In this document: one piece after another, positions 1-12,359 of the stretch
Numbering within the stretch: position 1 is the stretch's first letter
How the letters are laid out: the number at the start of each line of letters is the position of its first letter
Source of the DNA: Azolla caroliniana
Taxonomy: Eukaryota > Polypodiophyta
Assembly: GCA_043228905.1 (NCBI GenBank)
Contig: JBHGNT010000007.1
Location: 17,794,001-17,858,000 of the forward strand
DNA: 64,000 nt
Direction of reading: 5' to 3'
The notes under the pieces: generated by a model
What the model saw: only the letters and a program-made list of their open reading frames with translations
What the model was told of the DNA's origin: nothing
Database searches by the model: none
Program-made: the position numbers and the translations under genes

Positions 1-240
1 CCATGTATTGCACTTCAACATCTCCAATTTCTTGTCCCCATAGATATTCCCTCGATGAAAGGGAGTTAGGAGAAATGATACAATGGAACCTATGCACGAA
101 ATAATGAGGAGACATGGAGTTAGATTGAGGATTGATCACATGCCATTCAAGAATCCCCTTGGGAAGTTCTATGTTTGAGTTCGAGTTGGAAAGAGAGCCA
201 TGGGTATGGGAGACATCCTCTTGGGGAGCTCAATGTTTGT

Positions 241-249
241 GTTTGTGTT

Positions 250-333
<84 letters not shown>

Positions 334-334
334 C
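241..334. repeat. (GT)n followed by (GA)n microsatellite
   Basis: A GT dinucleotide run of about 65 bases passes directly into a GA run of about 27 bases. Any reading frame here is low-complexity and not a gene. A short second GT run lies near 1138-1152. Confidence 0.95.
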
Positions 335-2177
335 ATTTTTACAAGTGGCTACTAATCTCTAATTAAGGATTATGGTAGATTTTGATACATAATTGACATT
401 CTAAATTGCCACTTGTAATAAAGGTCTTCAATGGGAAAGCATTGATTGGGGTTTGCCTTAGGGATTAGCTTTAAAATGACAGGGAATAGCAATAGGAAAT
501 TGTTTCATTTGCATTGTTCAAGTGGAAGATATTACTCATCCTTCCATACAATGCTTGATTGCTCGTTAGATCTGGATTGATATTTTTCAAATTTGGCAAG
601 TTTTTCAGGTTGTTATTTGATGCGAAGTCGGTGGGTATTTGCAGAATTCACACAAGTTGACCCAAAATTAGAGATGGTGATTGTTTTCCTATTTTTGAGA
701 TATTGGGGATTGTGTCATATTTGGGATATGTGGAATACTTTTGTATTTGATGGTAGTTATGGATGGAGTCAGAGAATATCTACTAAAGTTAAAGGGAGTA
801 TTGATGTGGCAATTTTCTTTATTAGAGCAAGTAAATTTTATGTTATTACAACATTTAGAAGAGAATTTAGTTCTAAAACACATTCTTTTGGTACTATTCT
901 CGTGAACTTTTTCATCAATCAAAGTTTGTGATGAGATTTTCGTAATCTCTTAAGGTAAGGTATTGAAGTAATAGAAAGTGAAGAAGCACACAAAAGGACA
1001 AAAGGCAAATTGATGATATCATCCAAGAGCCAAATCAATAGGTTTAGGCTCGCCGTTCTCCTGGTAATTACAAACATTTCTTAGTTATTGAATCACGATA
1101 TGATTGGTGACAATTGAGAGTGAAGGATCCCACAATGTGTGTGTGTGTGTGTAACAAACTATACTCATAACCCACGCATGTTCAACCTCAAAACAAGAAT
1201 TTAAACTCATGAGCCAATTTTAAGTATCATGAGTCAAACAAACACATTAGCCACACCTAGACAACGAGAAATGTTAAATGTGAAATCATGTTTGGGTTGA
1301 TGTGCTCAAATTTAAATCTTGGACAAATTAACAAGTTCACAAAAGGACATTTCCTATCATTAAGGTGTTGGCTAGACCATACAAAACACAACGGGTATGG
1401 TTGACATTGGGATGGGAGTTGAACTAGACCTAATCCAAGGCAAAGGCATAAACCAACTTACCTCAACAAGCATCACTATGACCCCTATATACAACACTCA
1501 AAACATAAATGCAAACCTCAGCTTGTTAGGACACAATAGACATGCCATCCCATTAGAGACAAAAACTGTAGAAAAAGGGATAGACCTCTTGTCTATAATG
1601 GGAAGAGTTAGAACTAGAAGCTATACTACTTGAAACAAAACTAAGAACATAACTTTGTAACATACAACGTCCTATGTAAGTTGGAGTCAAGTAAACGTGA
1701 GTTGACCAAAGTAATGGGACACCAAACACCTAGGAGGTTTGTTACTAGCGAAGATTCATAACTAGGTACAAGAACTTTGATACAACATGCTCCATTAAAG
1801 TTTACCCTTCTAGACATTGTCAATCCAATCCACTCCCCCCATACACATTCCTCTCACGTTCATAACATGCACTTCCGATTGCAACATTTGTCAATAAAAT
1901 TCTTGAATGCTAAGAGTCGCTACTCAATTCCACACTTACTATGTAAAAGTTATTCAATGTTAGTAGAGTCCCATATGTTATATTTGATCTATGAGCCTCG
2001 AGGAGTCCAATAATAAAATCGCGTTTCCATACGAGCTTATGGCCAATGCGGCGCTGGTGGCTAGCAATGGGCCAGAGTTCGGTTTCGGTTTCGGTTCGGT
2101 TCAAGCCAGAGTTTAGGAGGCACATCAGCTTTTTGATCACCTTCCATGCCGCACTATTTGTGTCATGGACTGCACTC
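335..2177. other. Intergenic, no gene recognised
   Basis: AT-rich sequence with only short, unconvincing reading frames on both strands. A small (CGGTTT)n-like patch is at about 2079-2100. I see no domain, RNA gene or clear transposon end here. Confidence 0.6.
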
Positions 2178-4872
2178 ATAGCTGGGTATGCTTGACAATG
2201 GGTTTCATGCTGAAGCCCTAGAATGCTTCCGACGGATGGAGGAGGATCCGAGATTGATCTCCCCCAGTGCTGGTAACATATGGCTCTGGTTTAAAAGCTT
2301 TGTGCTCACATAGGCTCTCTTGAGGTTGGAGACAAAAATCCATGCCAAGGTAAGAAGAGATCAATGATTATTGAACCCTAATTTGGTGCTTGGCATAGCA
2401 TATAATTTGATATGTAAGCCAAATGTGGTGCTCTTGAAACTGCACATCATGTGTTTAATGAGCTTCCACATAGAAATGTTTTTTGCTGGAGCGCGCTTAT
2501 ATCTGGATATGCCAAGGAAGGGCTTGGTTATGAAGCTCTCGAATGCTTTAGACAGATGGTCGATGAGGGAGTATCTCCTAATTGTTGTTTGTTACATATG
2601 CGTGCATTCTGAAAGCTTGTGCTGCCATAGGGTCTCTTGAGATTGGGGAAGATGTACATGCCAAGGTGAGAGAGCAAGGATTACCAAAGGACAGCATTAT
2701 CCTTGGCACCACATTGATCGATATGTATGCCAAATGTGGTGCACTTCAAAGAGCATGTGAAGTATTCGATGAGCTTCTAAAACAAGATGTTGTGGCATGG
2801 AGCGTTCTTATATCTGGATATGTGGAGTATGGTTTTTGTGATAAAGCCATCAAATGCTTCAGACAGATGGAGGTGGAAGGAGTTCCTCCAGACACGGTGA
2901 CATGTCTGCATTTTAAAAACTTCTGCTGCGATAAGATCTCTTGAGATTGGGGAAGAAATACATGCCAAGATGAGGGAACAAGCATCGTAGTTGGAAATGC
3001 AGTAATTGATATGTATGCCAAATGTGGTGCACTTCAGAGAGCATGTGAAGTATTTGACGAGCTTCCACAGCGGGATGTTGTCTCATGAACTGCCCTTATA
3101 GCCGGATATGCTAACCATGGGCTTGGTTGTCAGGCTGTTAAAATTTTTAAACAGATGGAGGATGAGAGAATCTCACCAAATGCATGGACATATGTTTGCA
3201 TTTTAAATGCATGTGCGGCTATAGGTTCCCTTGATATTGGGGAAACAATCCATGACAAATTGAGACAGCAATGGTGATTGAAAGACAACATTGTTCTTGG
3301 AAATGCATTGATTGACATGTATACCAAATGTGGCGTGCTTCAAAAGGCACAAAAAGTATTTGATGAGCTTCCACAACGAGATATTGTGTCATGGAATGTG
3401 CTTATAGCTGGTTATGTTGAGCACGGGCTTGGTGACCAAGCTATTAAATGCTTCAGGCTGATGGATGATGAGGGAATCATCTCAGATGACATCACATATA
3501 CTTGCATTCTAGATGCTTGTGCTGCAATAATGTCTCTTGAGATAGGGGAAGAAATGTATGCCAAGGTGAGCAAGCAAGGATTATTAAAGGAAAATGTCGT
3601 GCTTGGAACGGCATTTATCAATATGTACGCAAAATGTTTGGCCCTTGAAAGAGCGTGCAAAGTGTTTGATGAGCTTCCAGAACGAGATACTGTAACATGG
3701 AGTGCACTTAATAGCTGGATATGTTGAGAATGGGCTTAGTGATCAAGCTATTGAATGCTTCAAAAGGATGGAGGATGAAGGGGTCTCCCCTGATGTGCTG
3801 GCATATGTTTCCACTTTAAAGGCTTGTGCTAGCATAGGATCTCTTGAGGTTGGGGAAGAACTTCACGCTAAGGTTAGTGAGCAAGGAATATTAAAGAAGA
3901 ATATTGTTGTTGCCACTGCATTAATTGATATGTATGCCAAATGTGGTGCACTGCAAAGAGCATGGAAAGTGTTTGATGGGCTTCCACAGAGAGATATTGT
4001 TTCATGGAATGTGCTTATAGCTGGATATGTGCAAGCAGGTCAAGTGGATATGGCTTTCAGTACATTCAGAAGAATGAGGATAGAGTGTATCCAACCAAAC
4101 CTTGTTACATTTCTCGCATTGCTGAATGCATGCTGTCATTCTGCTCTATTGAATCAAGGAGAACAGTTATTTCATGAAATGATTGTATTGTATAACCTCA
4201 AACCTATAATAGAACACTATACCTGCATGGTTGATCTATTTAGCCGTGCAGGAGAATTTGAAAAGGCAAAACATTATTTGGTTGATGATGTGTCAACGTC
4301 ATTGGCTTTTCTAGGTGCTTGTCACAAATTGGAAAATTTTGATCTTGGGAGATTAGCATTCAAGAAAATTGTGCAATTAGATGAGAAGTGTGCCGCCGCA
4401 TATGTCTGTATGGCAAATATATATGCTTCAGCTTCCATGCATATGGAGGCACACAATTATTCAAGCTTTGATAGTGAAAAATAGAAGCATGGAATGTACC
4501 AGCAAATGCGAGTGGGAGCATGCATTCATCTGTAGTAGTTAACGAAACCCATTCTCAAAGTATGATACCATTCAAAGCTCAAGGGACTTGGCAAATATGT
4601 TGGCGCTGGAAGGTTATTCCCCAACCTTTCTTTGATTTTAGAAGTGATTCCAGAGAATGGGAATGCAAAGATTTTGTGCGGGCATAGTCAAAAGCTGGCT
4701 GTCATATCTGGGCTGATCAACAAACCTAAAGGTGAGGCTTTGTGTGTTACCAAAACGAGTATATTTTTGAACACTACCATTTTTCCATATCAATAATGAC
4801 AAGATTCAAGTAGTGGATGCAAACAATGTTCATACTTTTAGGATGGAGGATGGAAGATGTGCAAGTAAGTAG
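2178..4872 (+). pseudogene. PLS/DYW-type pentatricopeptide repeat (PPR) pseudogene
   Basis: Land-plant PPR-DYW proteins bind organelle RNA and the DYW domain deaminates C to U (or the reverse) in mitochondria or plastids. Here about 100-residue P-L-S triplets recur: blocks with [23 protein letters not shown] and GYVEHGLGDQAIKCF-type motifs are clear at 2582-2944, 3278-3727 and 3702-4484. More eroded copies lie between 2178 and 2580. An E-like region (EHYTCMVDLFSRAGEFEKA) is at about 4210-4260. A DYW remnant follows out of frame: LCGHSQKLA at 4674-4700 and VVDANNVHTF near 4810-4839, ending at a TAG at 4870. Several frameshifts and stops break it, and no organelle-targeting start was found. The intact family ends CxCGDYW; here the end reads CASK-stop. 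Decayed gene with high confidence; its target RNA is unknown. Confidence 0.88.
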
Positions 4873-6487
4873 TTTTGAAGCTGAACATACCAAAAAATTG
4901 TTATCGCCTGACAAACTAACAGGCAGCATCATCATTTCCTGATATCTGCAGCAACAAATGGAATGTACAAGCCTTGCTGAAGTTCTCTCACAAATGATGA
5001 ATATTGGTGTATATGTTTCCTATGAAGCTGATAGACGAGGTCCTATGGATGTATATGTGCATATATCATGTTATTTGCCCCTTGACTGCAGATGCAATTG
5101 TGTATGATGCTCATCAGGTAATGGTAGGGATCATTATTGAGGTGGTGGACCTGTAGAAAAGTTGATCTGCCTGAGGAAAGAAGAAAGTAGGGTGAGGGAA
5201 GTGATAAGATATCAGTAATAGGTGGATGGGAGAGATATATATTCCCCTCACTGGAAAGTTTGCATCAAGGAGGAGCAGAAAAGTTATCAGAAATTGAGTT
5301 GGTGAAGATGGCTGAATTGTTCTTCATTGAATATGCTTGCATCTTTGACAGAAGCTCTCTACTCAGTTTTTTTTAAAGGAAACATAACATCACATTGGTA
5401 GAAGCATCCTACTCTTCTTCGGATTATGTGTTTGAATAATGTTTTTGGTGGTATATACTCGTAAAATATATCGAGATTATGTATGCTTAGAATTGCCATT
5501 GTCCACATTATCTTTTTCTAAAATATAAGACTTTCAGTCTTTATTATAGCATTCAGAGGCAATTATTTTGAGGAGTTTTGAGACATGCCTTGATGATGTC
5601 AAGTTTTATGCTTGGGGTTTAGTGCTTTATTGAGTGATAATGTTTAGTGTTTTAGTGCCTCGAGTGCATTACTAATCTGCCACGACAAAAGATTGTATAT
5701 TTCCACTCACTTTTGCCAACCAGTCAAAAAACATCATCATATTTTCTATGATGTACTGAAAAATCTTCAAACTATTCTGCCTTTGTATGGCACCGAATGT
5801 ATTACTCAGAAATAAATAACACATGGAAAGTTCCAATAATTGATTTGAGATGCTCTCCAAATCTAGTACTATTTTGATGTATACTGAAAGTTACTACTCA
5901 ACATGTCAAACTCTCCAAGCACATCCAACAACAAAACAAACCAACATTGCATCTTCTAATCCGTGGGTATTAGTTTAAGCTATTTAATTACTTATCGATA
6001 ATGAACAATTAATTTAAAAAAACTTAGTAAACACTTAATTTAGCTATGTACCAAATCACTAATAAAAGAATCGTAATACCGTCACAAATAGAAAAAGAAT
6101 GGGAGTAGTCATAATTCAAAGGTGCAAATCAAGTAACCTGTTTGCTTTTGATACCAACTATTTGAGCACTTTTAGCCAATTTACTCAAAAGTTACTGACA
6201 TATATATATATATATATATATATAAATTTTCCATAACTAGCTAGATAAGGCAGATTTCCATATTGGGCTCAAACGAACATCACTTTTCATTAGATTTGGA
6301 TTACATGAAAATGGCGATCCATCACCATTCTCTTTATGTCCACTTTGCTTATTAATGAATGAATGTTGTGCTTTTATGTACAACTAGGTAGATGTTCGTA
6401 TAGAATGTATGTAAATGGTCATTACATTCCCGCACAATAAGTGAGCCCTGTTACTATCCTGCACCAAGAAGACTTGATCCTCAAATC
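4873..6487. other. Intergenic 3' of the PPR pseudogene
   Basis: AT-rich sequence without a recognisable gene. A (TA)n microsatellite lies at about 6199-6224. The right part (about 6240-6487) would be the 3' UTR and flank of the minus-strand HVA22-like gene. Confidence 0.6.
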
Positions 6488-8453
6488 CTAATGCTTTCTT
6501 TTAGCCCAAGGAGTGATGACTGTCTTCTGATCTTGATGTTGATGCCTCCACCATCGGAACCTAAATCTCGATGCATAGATATTTGTTTTCATCAAATCCA
6601 CAGACACATGTGTCTCAACCTTAGTTGATATGGAATCTGGAGAATTTGACGAGGACAACTGAACATCAGAAGAATCAAGTATCTGGAAATCAGCTTCGTG
6701 CGTATCATCATCACCAATAATATTTTTTGGTGTCACTGCTGGACATGGCTGTTCACCCTTCGGAATCACCATTGTTGATCCTAAGCATTGATCTTGTGTT
6801 GGTTGATGAATTAAAATATTCCCTGCATGCACTTCTGCACAGCACGAGATGTAAACCAAGAATTGGACCTGAAATAAATAAAAAGAGATTCTTCATAAAT
6901 ACACTTGATTAAAAATAAATCCAACAAAAATACAAGCTTTGCACAACTTACACTCTTCAAAGAATGAATTGTAAATTCCTACCACAATTTAAACATTTTA
7001 AAGTTGAAATTATGCTTACCACAGGATGAAATGTCACGGCATTTTCACGAATTACTTCAGTAAGCTTCAGCTGCATGGCACACAATGCTTTGTTGCATAG
7101 AGATTTTGATATCGCCACCAGTTTATTCCTCAAATGAACCTTCTTCTGGTCCAAAGATTTTGAATGCTTACAGAAGAAGGGCTCTATGTACGTTTCATAG
7201 ATATAGTCTGTACCCTGAGAACAATGATATTGTAACAGTTAATACTATGAAACATCTAACACTTTTTGTGCCCACAGTGACCAAATTTGAGATTATGCTT
7301 GCCTAAAAAACATCCCAACATAATCTGAAGTTGAAACCCAGGAAAACACCATCATATACCATAGCGTTATATATATTTGTATGCCTAAACATGTGACTTC
7401 CAACAACTATGACTAACAGAAACATGTATTACAGAACTGGCTTGGATCAGTTTGCTGTTTTTTTACTAGCATATAAAATCACTCGAACTCATCTATACAT
7501 CTCAGAGGGAAAAAATGATTTATTCCGACGCACCCTTGGAAAGCATTACAGTCTGACAAAATTTGTCAACATTTTCTTAAAGGGAAGAGAAGACTCAGAA
7601 ACAAGCAACGTTGAAATTTAAGGCACAAAACGGAATCTCTATCCTTGTGAGAAATATGATAATCGATTCTAAATTATATTCCTTGCTTCCAAAAGTAGTG
7701 AAGAATCCATTACGAGATATAAACTCTTTGATCATGGCAAAACATTTGTCTCATCCACAGTTTAGTGTAATGACTATATACATACTATGTTTGTGACTGA
7801 TCATACCTTTGTATTTGGGAGCCATAGATAAACTATCAGAGCTAGTTTAGTTCCACTATAGAATGGTACCCTGCAAAGGCAATATACAGAGATTAATGGA
7901 TGTCCATAACCACCTTGCTCCTATAGAATTCTGAAGAATAAATACCATGATATAAACGTGTCTGCTACTCTCTCGACTCCAGTGAAAATGGCCATGATCA
8001 TCCTACAAGTAAAAAACGACCATCATCATATATTTAGAGAGAGCAAGAGGGAAAGACTTGAAAACAGAATCAAATACGAAAAACAAATCAAAATAGCAGG
8101 CTTCCTGGAGATATACCACAAAAGCTACACACATAAAACATAGTCACACCTAATCATCAAAACTTAGGTCTCACCTAACATGCCTAGATGATCTAAGAAA
8201 ACAGAGATGCAATGAAACAAAGTAGGTGCTTAATACTCCATGAATTTTGAGATTCGAGGATAAATGATAGATCAAGAAGAAACAAATATTCCGTAATATA
8301 GACAGGACAACTCTTCTCCTTTACATGATACGAATCAAGAGATTTATTTCATACCAATATCGACACCATGTCCGCAGCTGCTCGAATTTTGGCTTGCTAG
8401 AGTTAAGCACCGAGAAGCACATGTAAGCTGGATACAGGTATCCAAAATATATA
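6488..8453 (-). CDS. HVA22/DP1 (TB2/DP1, REEP-like) family protein, five exons
   Basis: Members shape tubular endoplasmic reticulum membranes and act in ER stress and vesicle traffic. Five exons join in phase with GT/AG borders: 8453-8355, 8002-7946, 7870-7807, 7214-7020 and 6868-6488. In order they read GYLYPAYMCF and EQLRTWCRYW; then MAIFTGVERVADTFISW; then VPFYSGTKLALIVYLWLP; then GTDYIYETYIEPFF with a basic helix; then a 126-residue Ser/Asp-rich tail ending at a stop at 6488-6490. This matches the long HVA22 i/j/k-type plant proteins, with hydrophobic hairpins followed by a conserved VYE-type segment. Splits of Trp codons across introns 1-2 and 2-3 are restored exactly, which argues for a working gene. 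The first coding exon is not certain; a 23-base candidate at 8820-8798 (ATG, donor GTGCAAG) has the right phase but little homology. No lesions are seen. Confidence 0.88.
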
Positions 8454-9120
8454 CTGAGAAAAAACACAAATAATCAACATACGAAATAGTTTCTGAAGGC
8501 GCGCAAATTCTAGTCGAAGAACAAAGATCTAAATTCATAGTTCCCTAATGTTTGTTCATAACAACAATAAATTATATAATAAGAGGAAATGTAACTTGTA
8601 CATAGAATTCTCAATAACAAGAAAATTAGAGTAAAGTGGAGGGAACGTTAGAACAACTCATACAAAATCATGAGAACATGACTTCCATCACCTTAAAAAT
8701 CAGAATTCCTATTCATTCTTCATAAATTGGGAAATTTCTGCTCATTGTCTCACAGATTCATACGAAGAAGAAATGTTGGAGTGAGAACGGCTTGCACCAA
8801 ATGGAAAAACACATTTCCATATCGTTTCTTGAGTAGATTTAACTAAGGGAAGTTACTGTGTTCTGAAAGGGAATTCTAAGAAAAAAGTCCATTAGATTCA
8901 CTAAAGCTTATGAGTAAGAATGAGAGAGGGATTTTTATGGTTTGAAGATGAACGATTTGTTATCATTTCTTCATTGAACGAACGAAAATTGTGACAGATG
9001 AAAAGGAGATGAGTAAAAGGGGGGAAGAGAGAAAGAGAGAATTATATCAGTTCCAATTCACATTTCATGAAAAAACGGATTGATTTAAATGAAGCTGTGA
9101 TCAACATAGAATTATGATAA
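8454..9120. other. Probable 5' part of the HVA22-like gene (intron, UTR or promoter)
   Basis: No independent gene is seen. The missing first coding exon of the minus-strand HVA22-like gene should lie here or further right. No TATA box stands out. Confidence 0.45.
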
Positions 9121-9460
9121 AGAAGTTCATCAGATTGGCTGAAACGAAGGAGAAGCGGATCAATTGAAACGAATCCCATCAGGTGAATAAGATGGACATA
9201 GAATTCTGAAGGAGAAGCCCCTCAGTTGAAACTCGAGTGATGTCAAATTATAACACAAAAGACTGTGAACAAGAAGTCCATCAGATTGGCTAAAACGAAG
9301 GAGAAGCGGATCAATTGAAACGAATCCCATCAGGTGAATAAGATGGACATAGAAATTCTGAACAAGAAGTCCATCAGGTGAAACTCATGTGATGTCAATG
9401 ACATAAAAGGCTCTGAACTTACATGAAAATTCTGAACAAGAAGTCCATCAGCTGAAACCG
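9121..9460. repeat. Tandem repeat, about 151-bp unit, two copies plus partial copies
   Basis: The block beginning AGAAGTTCATCAGATTGGC at 9121 recurs at about 9272 with few changes, including GAAGGAGAAGCGGATCAATT and CCCATCAGGTGAATAAGATG. Shorter pieces recur near 9362 and 9437 (AAGAAGTCCATCAG). It lies upstream of the HVA22-like gene. It looks like a small minisatellite. Confidence 0.85.
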
Positions 9461-9554
9461 CAGGCAATATCTTTGCAGGAAAGAAACGGATGAAAGGAGA
9501 GACAATTGAATGAAGCACTAGAGAAATCCTGCAGAGAGAAACTGTAGACATATC

Positions 9555-9972
9555 ATTCATGATGATGATGATGATGATGATGATGAAGGCGACGATGATG
9601 ATGATTGAGCGTCGATGATGATGATGATGATGATGAAGGCGATGATGATATGATTTAAATGTCGATGATGATGATGATGATGAGAGAGATGATGAAGAAG
9701 TGGAAGAAGAAGGCGTATGATAATGGCGATGGCGATGGCGATGGCGATGGGGATGGTGATAAAGAAGGAAAAGAAGAGAAGAAGGCAGGCAGGCGCACAA
9801 ACCCTAATTTCCCCTAGTGCTTTTGGTCGCTGTTCAGAAACAAGAAGGCAGGCAGGCAGGCGCACAAACCCTAATTTCCTTGTGTGCTTTGCGTTGCGTT
9901 GGGGCGTTCAGCTCTTTGGAATACAAGAAGGAAGAAGAAGAAGATGAAGAAGAAGAAGAAGAAGAAGAAGAA
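9555..9972. repeat. GAT-triplet, GGCGAT-hexamer and GAA-triplet tracts
   Basis: Several interrupted (GAT)n runs occupy about 9555-9690. A (GATGGC)n run is at about 9722-9758 and a (GAA)n run at about 9915-9972. A 45-base segment containing CAGGCGCACAAACCCTAATT is duplicated at about 9784 and 9850. Long reading frames here are simple-sequence artefacts rich in His, Ser or Met-Ala. Confidence 0.9.
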
Positions 9973-10104
9973 ATGGAAGGAAATGAACAGGAATTTCCCT
10001 CTCTTTCTCTTACATATTGATATAATATGTATACGTAAGTTATTTTGAAAATACGAAGCTAATTAATTAAGGCTTAATCAATCGTCTCTTCCAAAAACGC
10101 AATT

Positions 10105-10310
10105 ATGTATGTATGCATGCATACATGTATGTTTATGTACATATGTATGTGTGTGTGTGTGTGTGTGTGTATGTATATGTTTATGTACATATGTGTGTGT
10201 GTGTGTATGTCAAAAAAACAAACAATGGGGTCACCTTTGAATTTGTGGCCTTCTTAGAGAGAGAGAGAGAGAGAGAGAGTATGTACGTAATGTCTGTCTG
10301 TCTGTCTAAA
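10105..10310. repeat. Compound GTAT/GTGT, (GA)n and (GTCT)n microsatellite
   Basis: GTATGTATGC-type repeats run into (GT)n, then after a gap into (GA)n at 10257-10278 and GTCTGTCTGTCT at about 10293. It abuts the left end of the MULE. A very similar compound tract lies just outside the right end (32716-32842). Confidence 0.9.
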
Positions 10311-10319
10311 TCGTGGAGA

Positions 10320-10640
10320 GGGACGGTGTAGGTCGCACCGCTAATGGCGCATTCGATCTCAACGGTCCAAGATGAATAAAAAGCTGACAGCGTTTGTCAC
10401 CAGGAGCCCGACTTTGTGAAAAGGAGCTCGACTCTCTGACATCCTCTATGAAAAGGAGCCCGACTCTGTCAAAAGGAGCCCCGTTGTTAGACAACCTCTC
10501 TACGCAGGAGCCCCACTGTCTGACAACATCAGTAAGAAGGAGCCCGACTCTGTCAAAAGGAGCCCCGTTGTTTGACAACCGCTGTCATCAGGAGCCTGAT
10601 CGACTCAGGGAAGGAGCCTGACTTAAAAACAAACATCAAA
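10320..10640. repeat. Left MULE end with palindrome and GGAGCC subterminal repeats
   Basis: GGGACGGTGTAGGTCGC at 10320 is followed after a short loop by GCATTCGATCTCAACGGTCC, giving an imperfect hairpin. From 10402 to 10623 the motif GGAGCCCGACTCTGTCAAAA recurs with variants (GGAGCTCGAC, GGAGCCCCGTTGTT, GGAGCCTGA). Such subterminal repeats are typical transposase-binding arrays. The same motif in reverse lies at the right end and at 25522-25555. Confidence 0.75.
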
Positions 10641-10796
10641 AACTCCAAAAAATGGTAAGTGTACAACAAATATTTGCCATGAAAATGATCATAAAATTTC
10701 TCAAAAAATCAAATAACAAGTCTTACATAAAATATTAAAACGTCAAATGTTGACAACCCTAAAATGAAATATGAATATACACGTTACATATTAAGA

Positions 10797-11803
10797 TTAT
10801 GGCTCATGTCGGGATGATTGCAAGATGCAACCACAATTTTTACATGTAACATTCGAGTCCCTTGAAGTCAAGGTCAAGTCATCACAACGCAAACACCAAA
10901 CCTTCTCATGGTCACCTATTGGCAATCGCCTCCTAGCCCGACTTGCACCTCTTTGTAGTTTTCCGGAGTGGGATTTGGAAGTGTTTGGGGAACTGCCAAT
11001 AAGTTCTTGCAAGATGTCTATTGTTGCACTTCTTTTGGCACCGATTTGTTGGTTGCGACTTGTTGATCTGCCATCTTCTTCATTGGTTGATTTTGGTGCA
11101 CCAATGCGATACACCTTCTCAGCCACATCTTCCAATGTTTGTATACCTTCGACAATAGTTGCACGGTCGAAGGTTCCTAACCCTTGCTCGAGACATTGAA
11201 GTGCTTTCACGACCGTTTGTATTTTGGACTTGAATGATTCAAGCTCGGATGTTGTGGGGTTTGTCTCCTCGACTCGTTCTACCTCTGCCTCCACTTCTAT
11301 TTATGTATTATGGTCCATTCGCATTTGGGTCGCGTGATCTATAAAAGGCAACGAGCCACTATGCCTCTCAATAATCATTCGGATACTGAGTAAATGCTTA
11401 CATTTACTCACAATGTCCTGGCAATCACAATATGAACATTGGAGTGAGACATTATACCATAGAGCGGGAGTCGTCATGCTCATGATTCTAAACCAATATC
11501 GAGCCTCGTCGACAATTTCCATTGTGGAAGTATCGTCGACATACCTTTCCAATATTCTCTCCGCTTCTTTAAGTCGAGACCTTTGATCCCTACAATTTGC
11601 ACGGGGTGCAAACCGACCACTCTCACATATTTCTTGTCATTGCTTGTACCAATCTATTACCGTTCCTCCTATGCAAGTGCCAGTTTCATTGTCCCCGATT
11701 AAGACATGCAGAAGGTCGGTAATTGATCGGTTTATTCTTCCTTTCAAGGCAGTATACTTGATAAACGGCCAATGTCTTTCCACAATATTGGTAGTGTCAA
11801 CGT
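10797..11803 (-). pseudogene. MULE transposase, C-terminal part (SWIM zinc finger)
   Basis: This is the third piece of the transposase whose reading order is 25156-25096, 18385-16553, 11803-10797. It begins VDTTNIVERHWPFIKYT, as in FAR1/MULE transposases after the catalytic core. A SWIM zinc finger (CDC then CKH) lies at about 11395-11430. It ends in a 165-codon tail with a C-terminal CxxC...CxxC cluster (WCLRCDD and CKNCGC) near 10830-10905. All sections share one frame, broken only by nonsense codons at about 11637 and 11298. Element A interrupts it at 11803/16553; deleting A restores the codons on either side. It would have cut and pasted the parent MULE. Confidence 0.85.
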
Positions 11804-12322
11804 TGTCGTGAAGATTTTCGTCCATAGGCGGAAACTAGGGTGGAATAGGCAAATCGGTGGTGTGCACCATGTGCACATGTATACTAGGAAATGGTGTATA
11901 GAAATAAGAGGGGGAATTTTATCCCACATTGTAAGGTCCCTCCCTCCTTGGGCTATAAAAGGAAGGGAGGGGTCACTTATGAAGGGGTTGCCTATTTTGA
12001 GGAAGAGAGGCATACCACTTAGGTCGAAGGTTTCCTATTTGGTTTTAGGGTTTCGGTTAGGGTTTTCTTCTTGGGTTTTCCTTTAGGGTTTTCTGATAGT
12101 CGTTTGGTGCGGCCATGGCGGCCACCATTGTAAAGCGTTTATGTTTCCGTAAGCTAACTTGTTGAGCATCTTGCCCCGTCTATTCTATGTTATTGTCTTA
12201 TTCTTTCTCACCTCCTCTTGAGCTAAGCTTCCATTTTGTGTCTTATTCTTTCTCCTCTACTCCCTAGTCCAAGACCCCCGTGGTCCTGCCCCTTCTACAC
12301 ACATGCGCGTAACAACGCGACA
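11804..12322 (+). repeat. 5' LTR of element A
   Basis: 519 bp, TG...CA, with a TATA-like GGGCTATAAAAGG at about 11952-11964. The left flank ends ACGT, which fits the 4-bp NCGT duplications of this family. Confidence 0.92.
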
Positions 12323-12326
12323 TCTT

Positions 12327-12342
12327 TGGTGAACCCGACGTG
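12327..12342 (+). other. Primer-binding site of element A
   Basis: TGGTGAACCCGACGTG lies four bases after the LTR end. It starts with TGG, the complement of a tRNA CCA end. The tRNA was not identified. It is identical to the PBS of element B. Confidence 0.75.
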
Positions 12343-12359
12343 AAGGGCGGCAAGGGAGC

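Noticed and set aside
1397-2179. Short frames on both strands upstream of the PPR pseudogene
   Set aside because: Lengths expected by chance and no similarity to PPR or to the transposons here.
9330-9865. Frames of 100-156 codons rich in Ser and His
   Set aside because: They arise from GAT/ATC triplet runs. No homology or conserved start.
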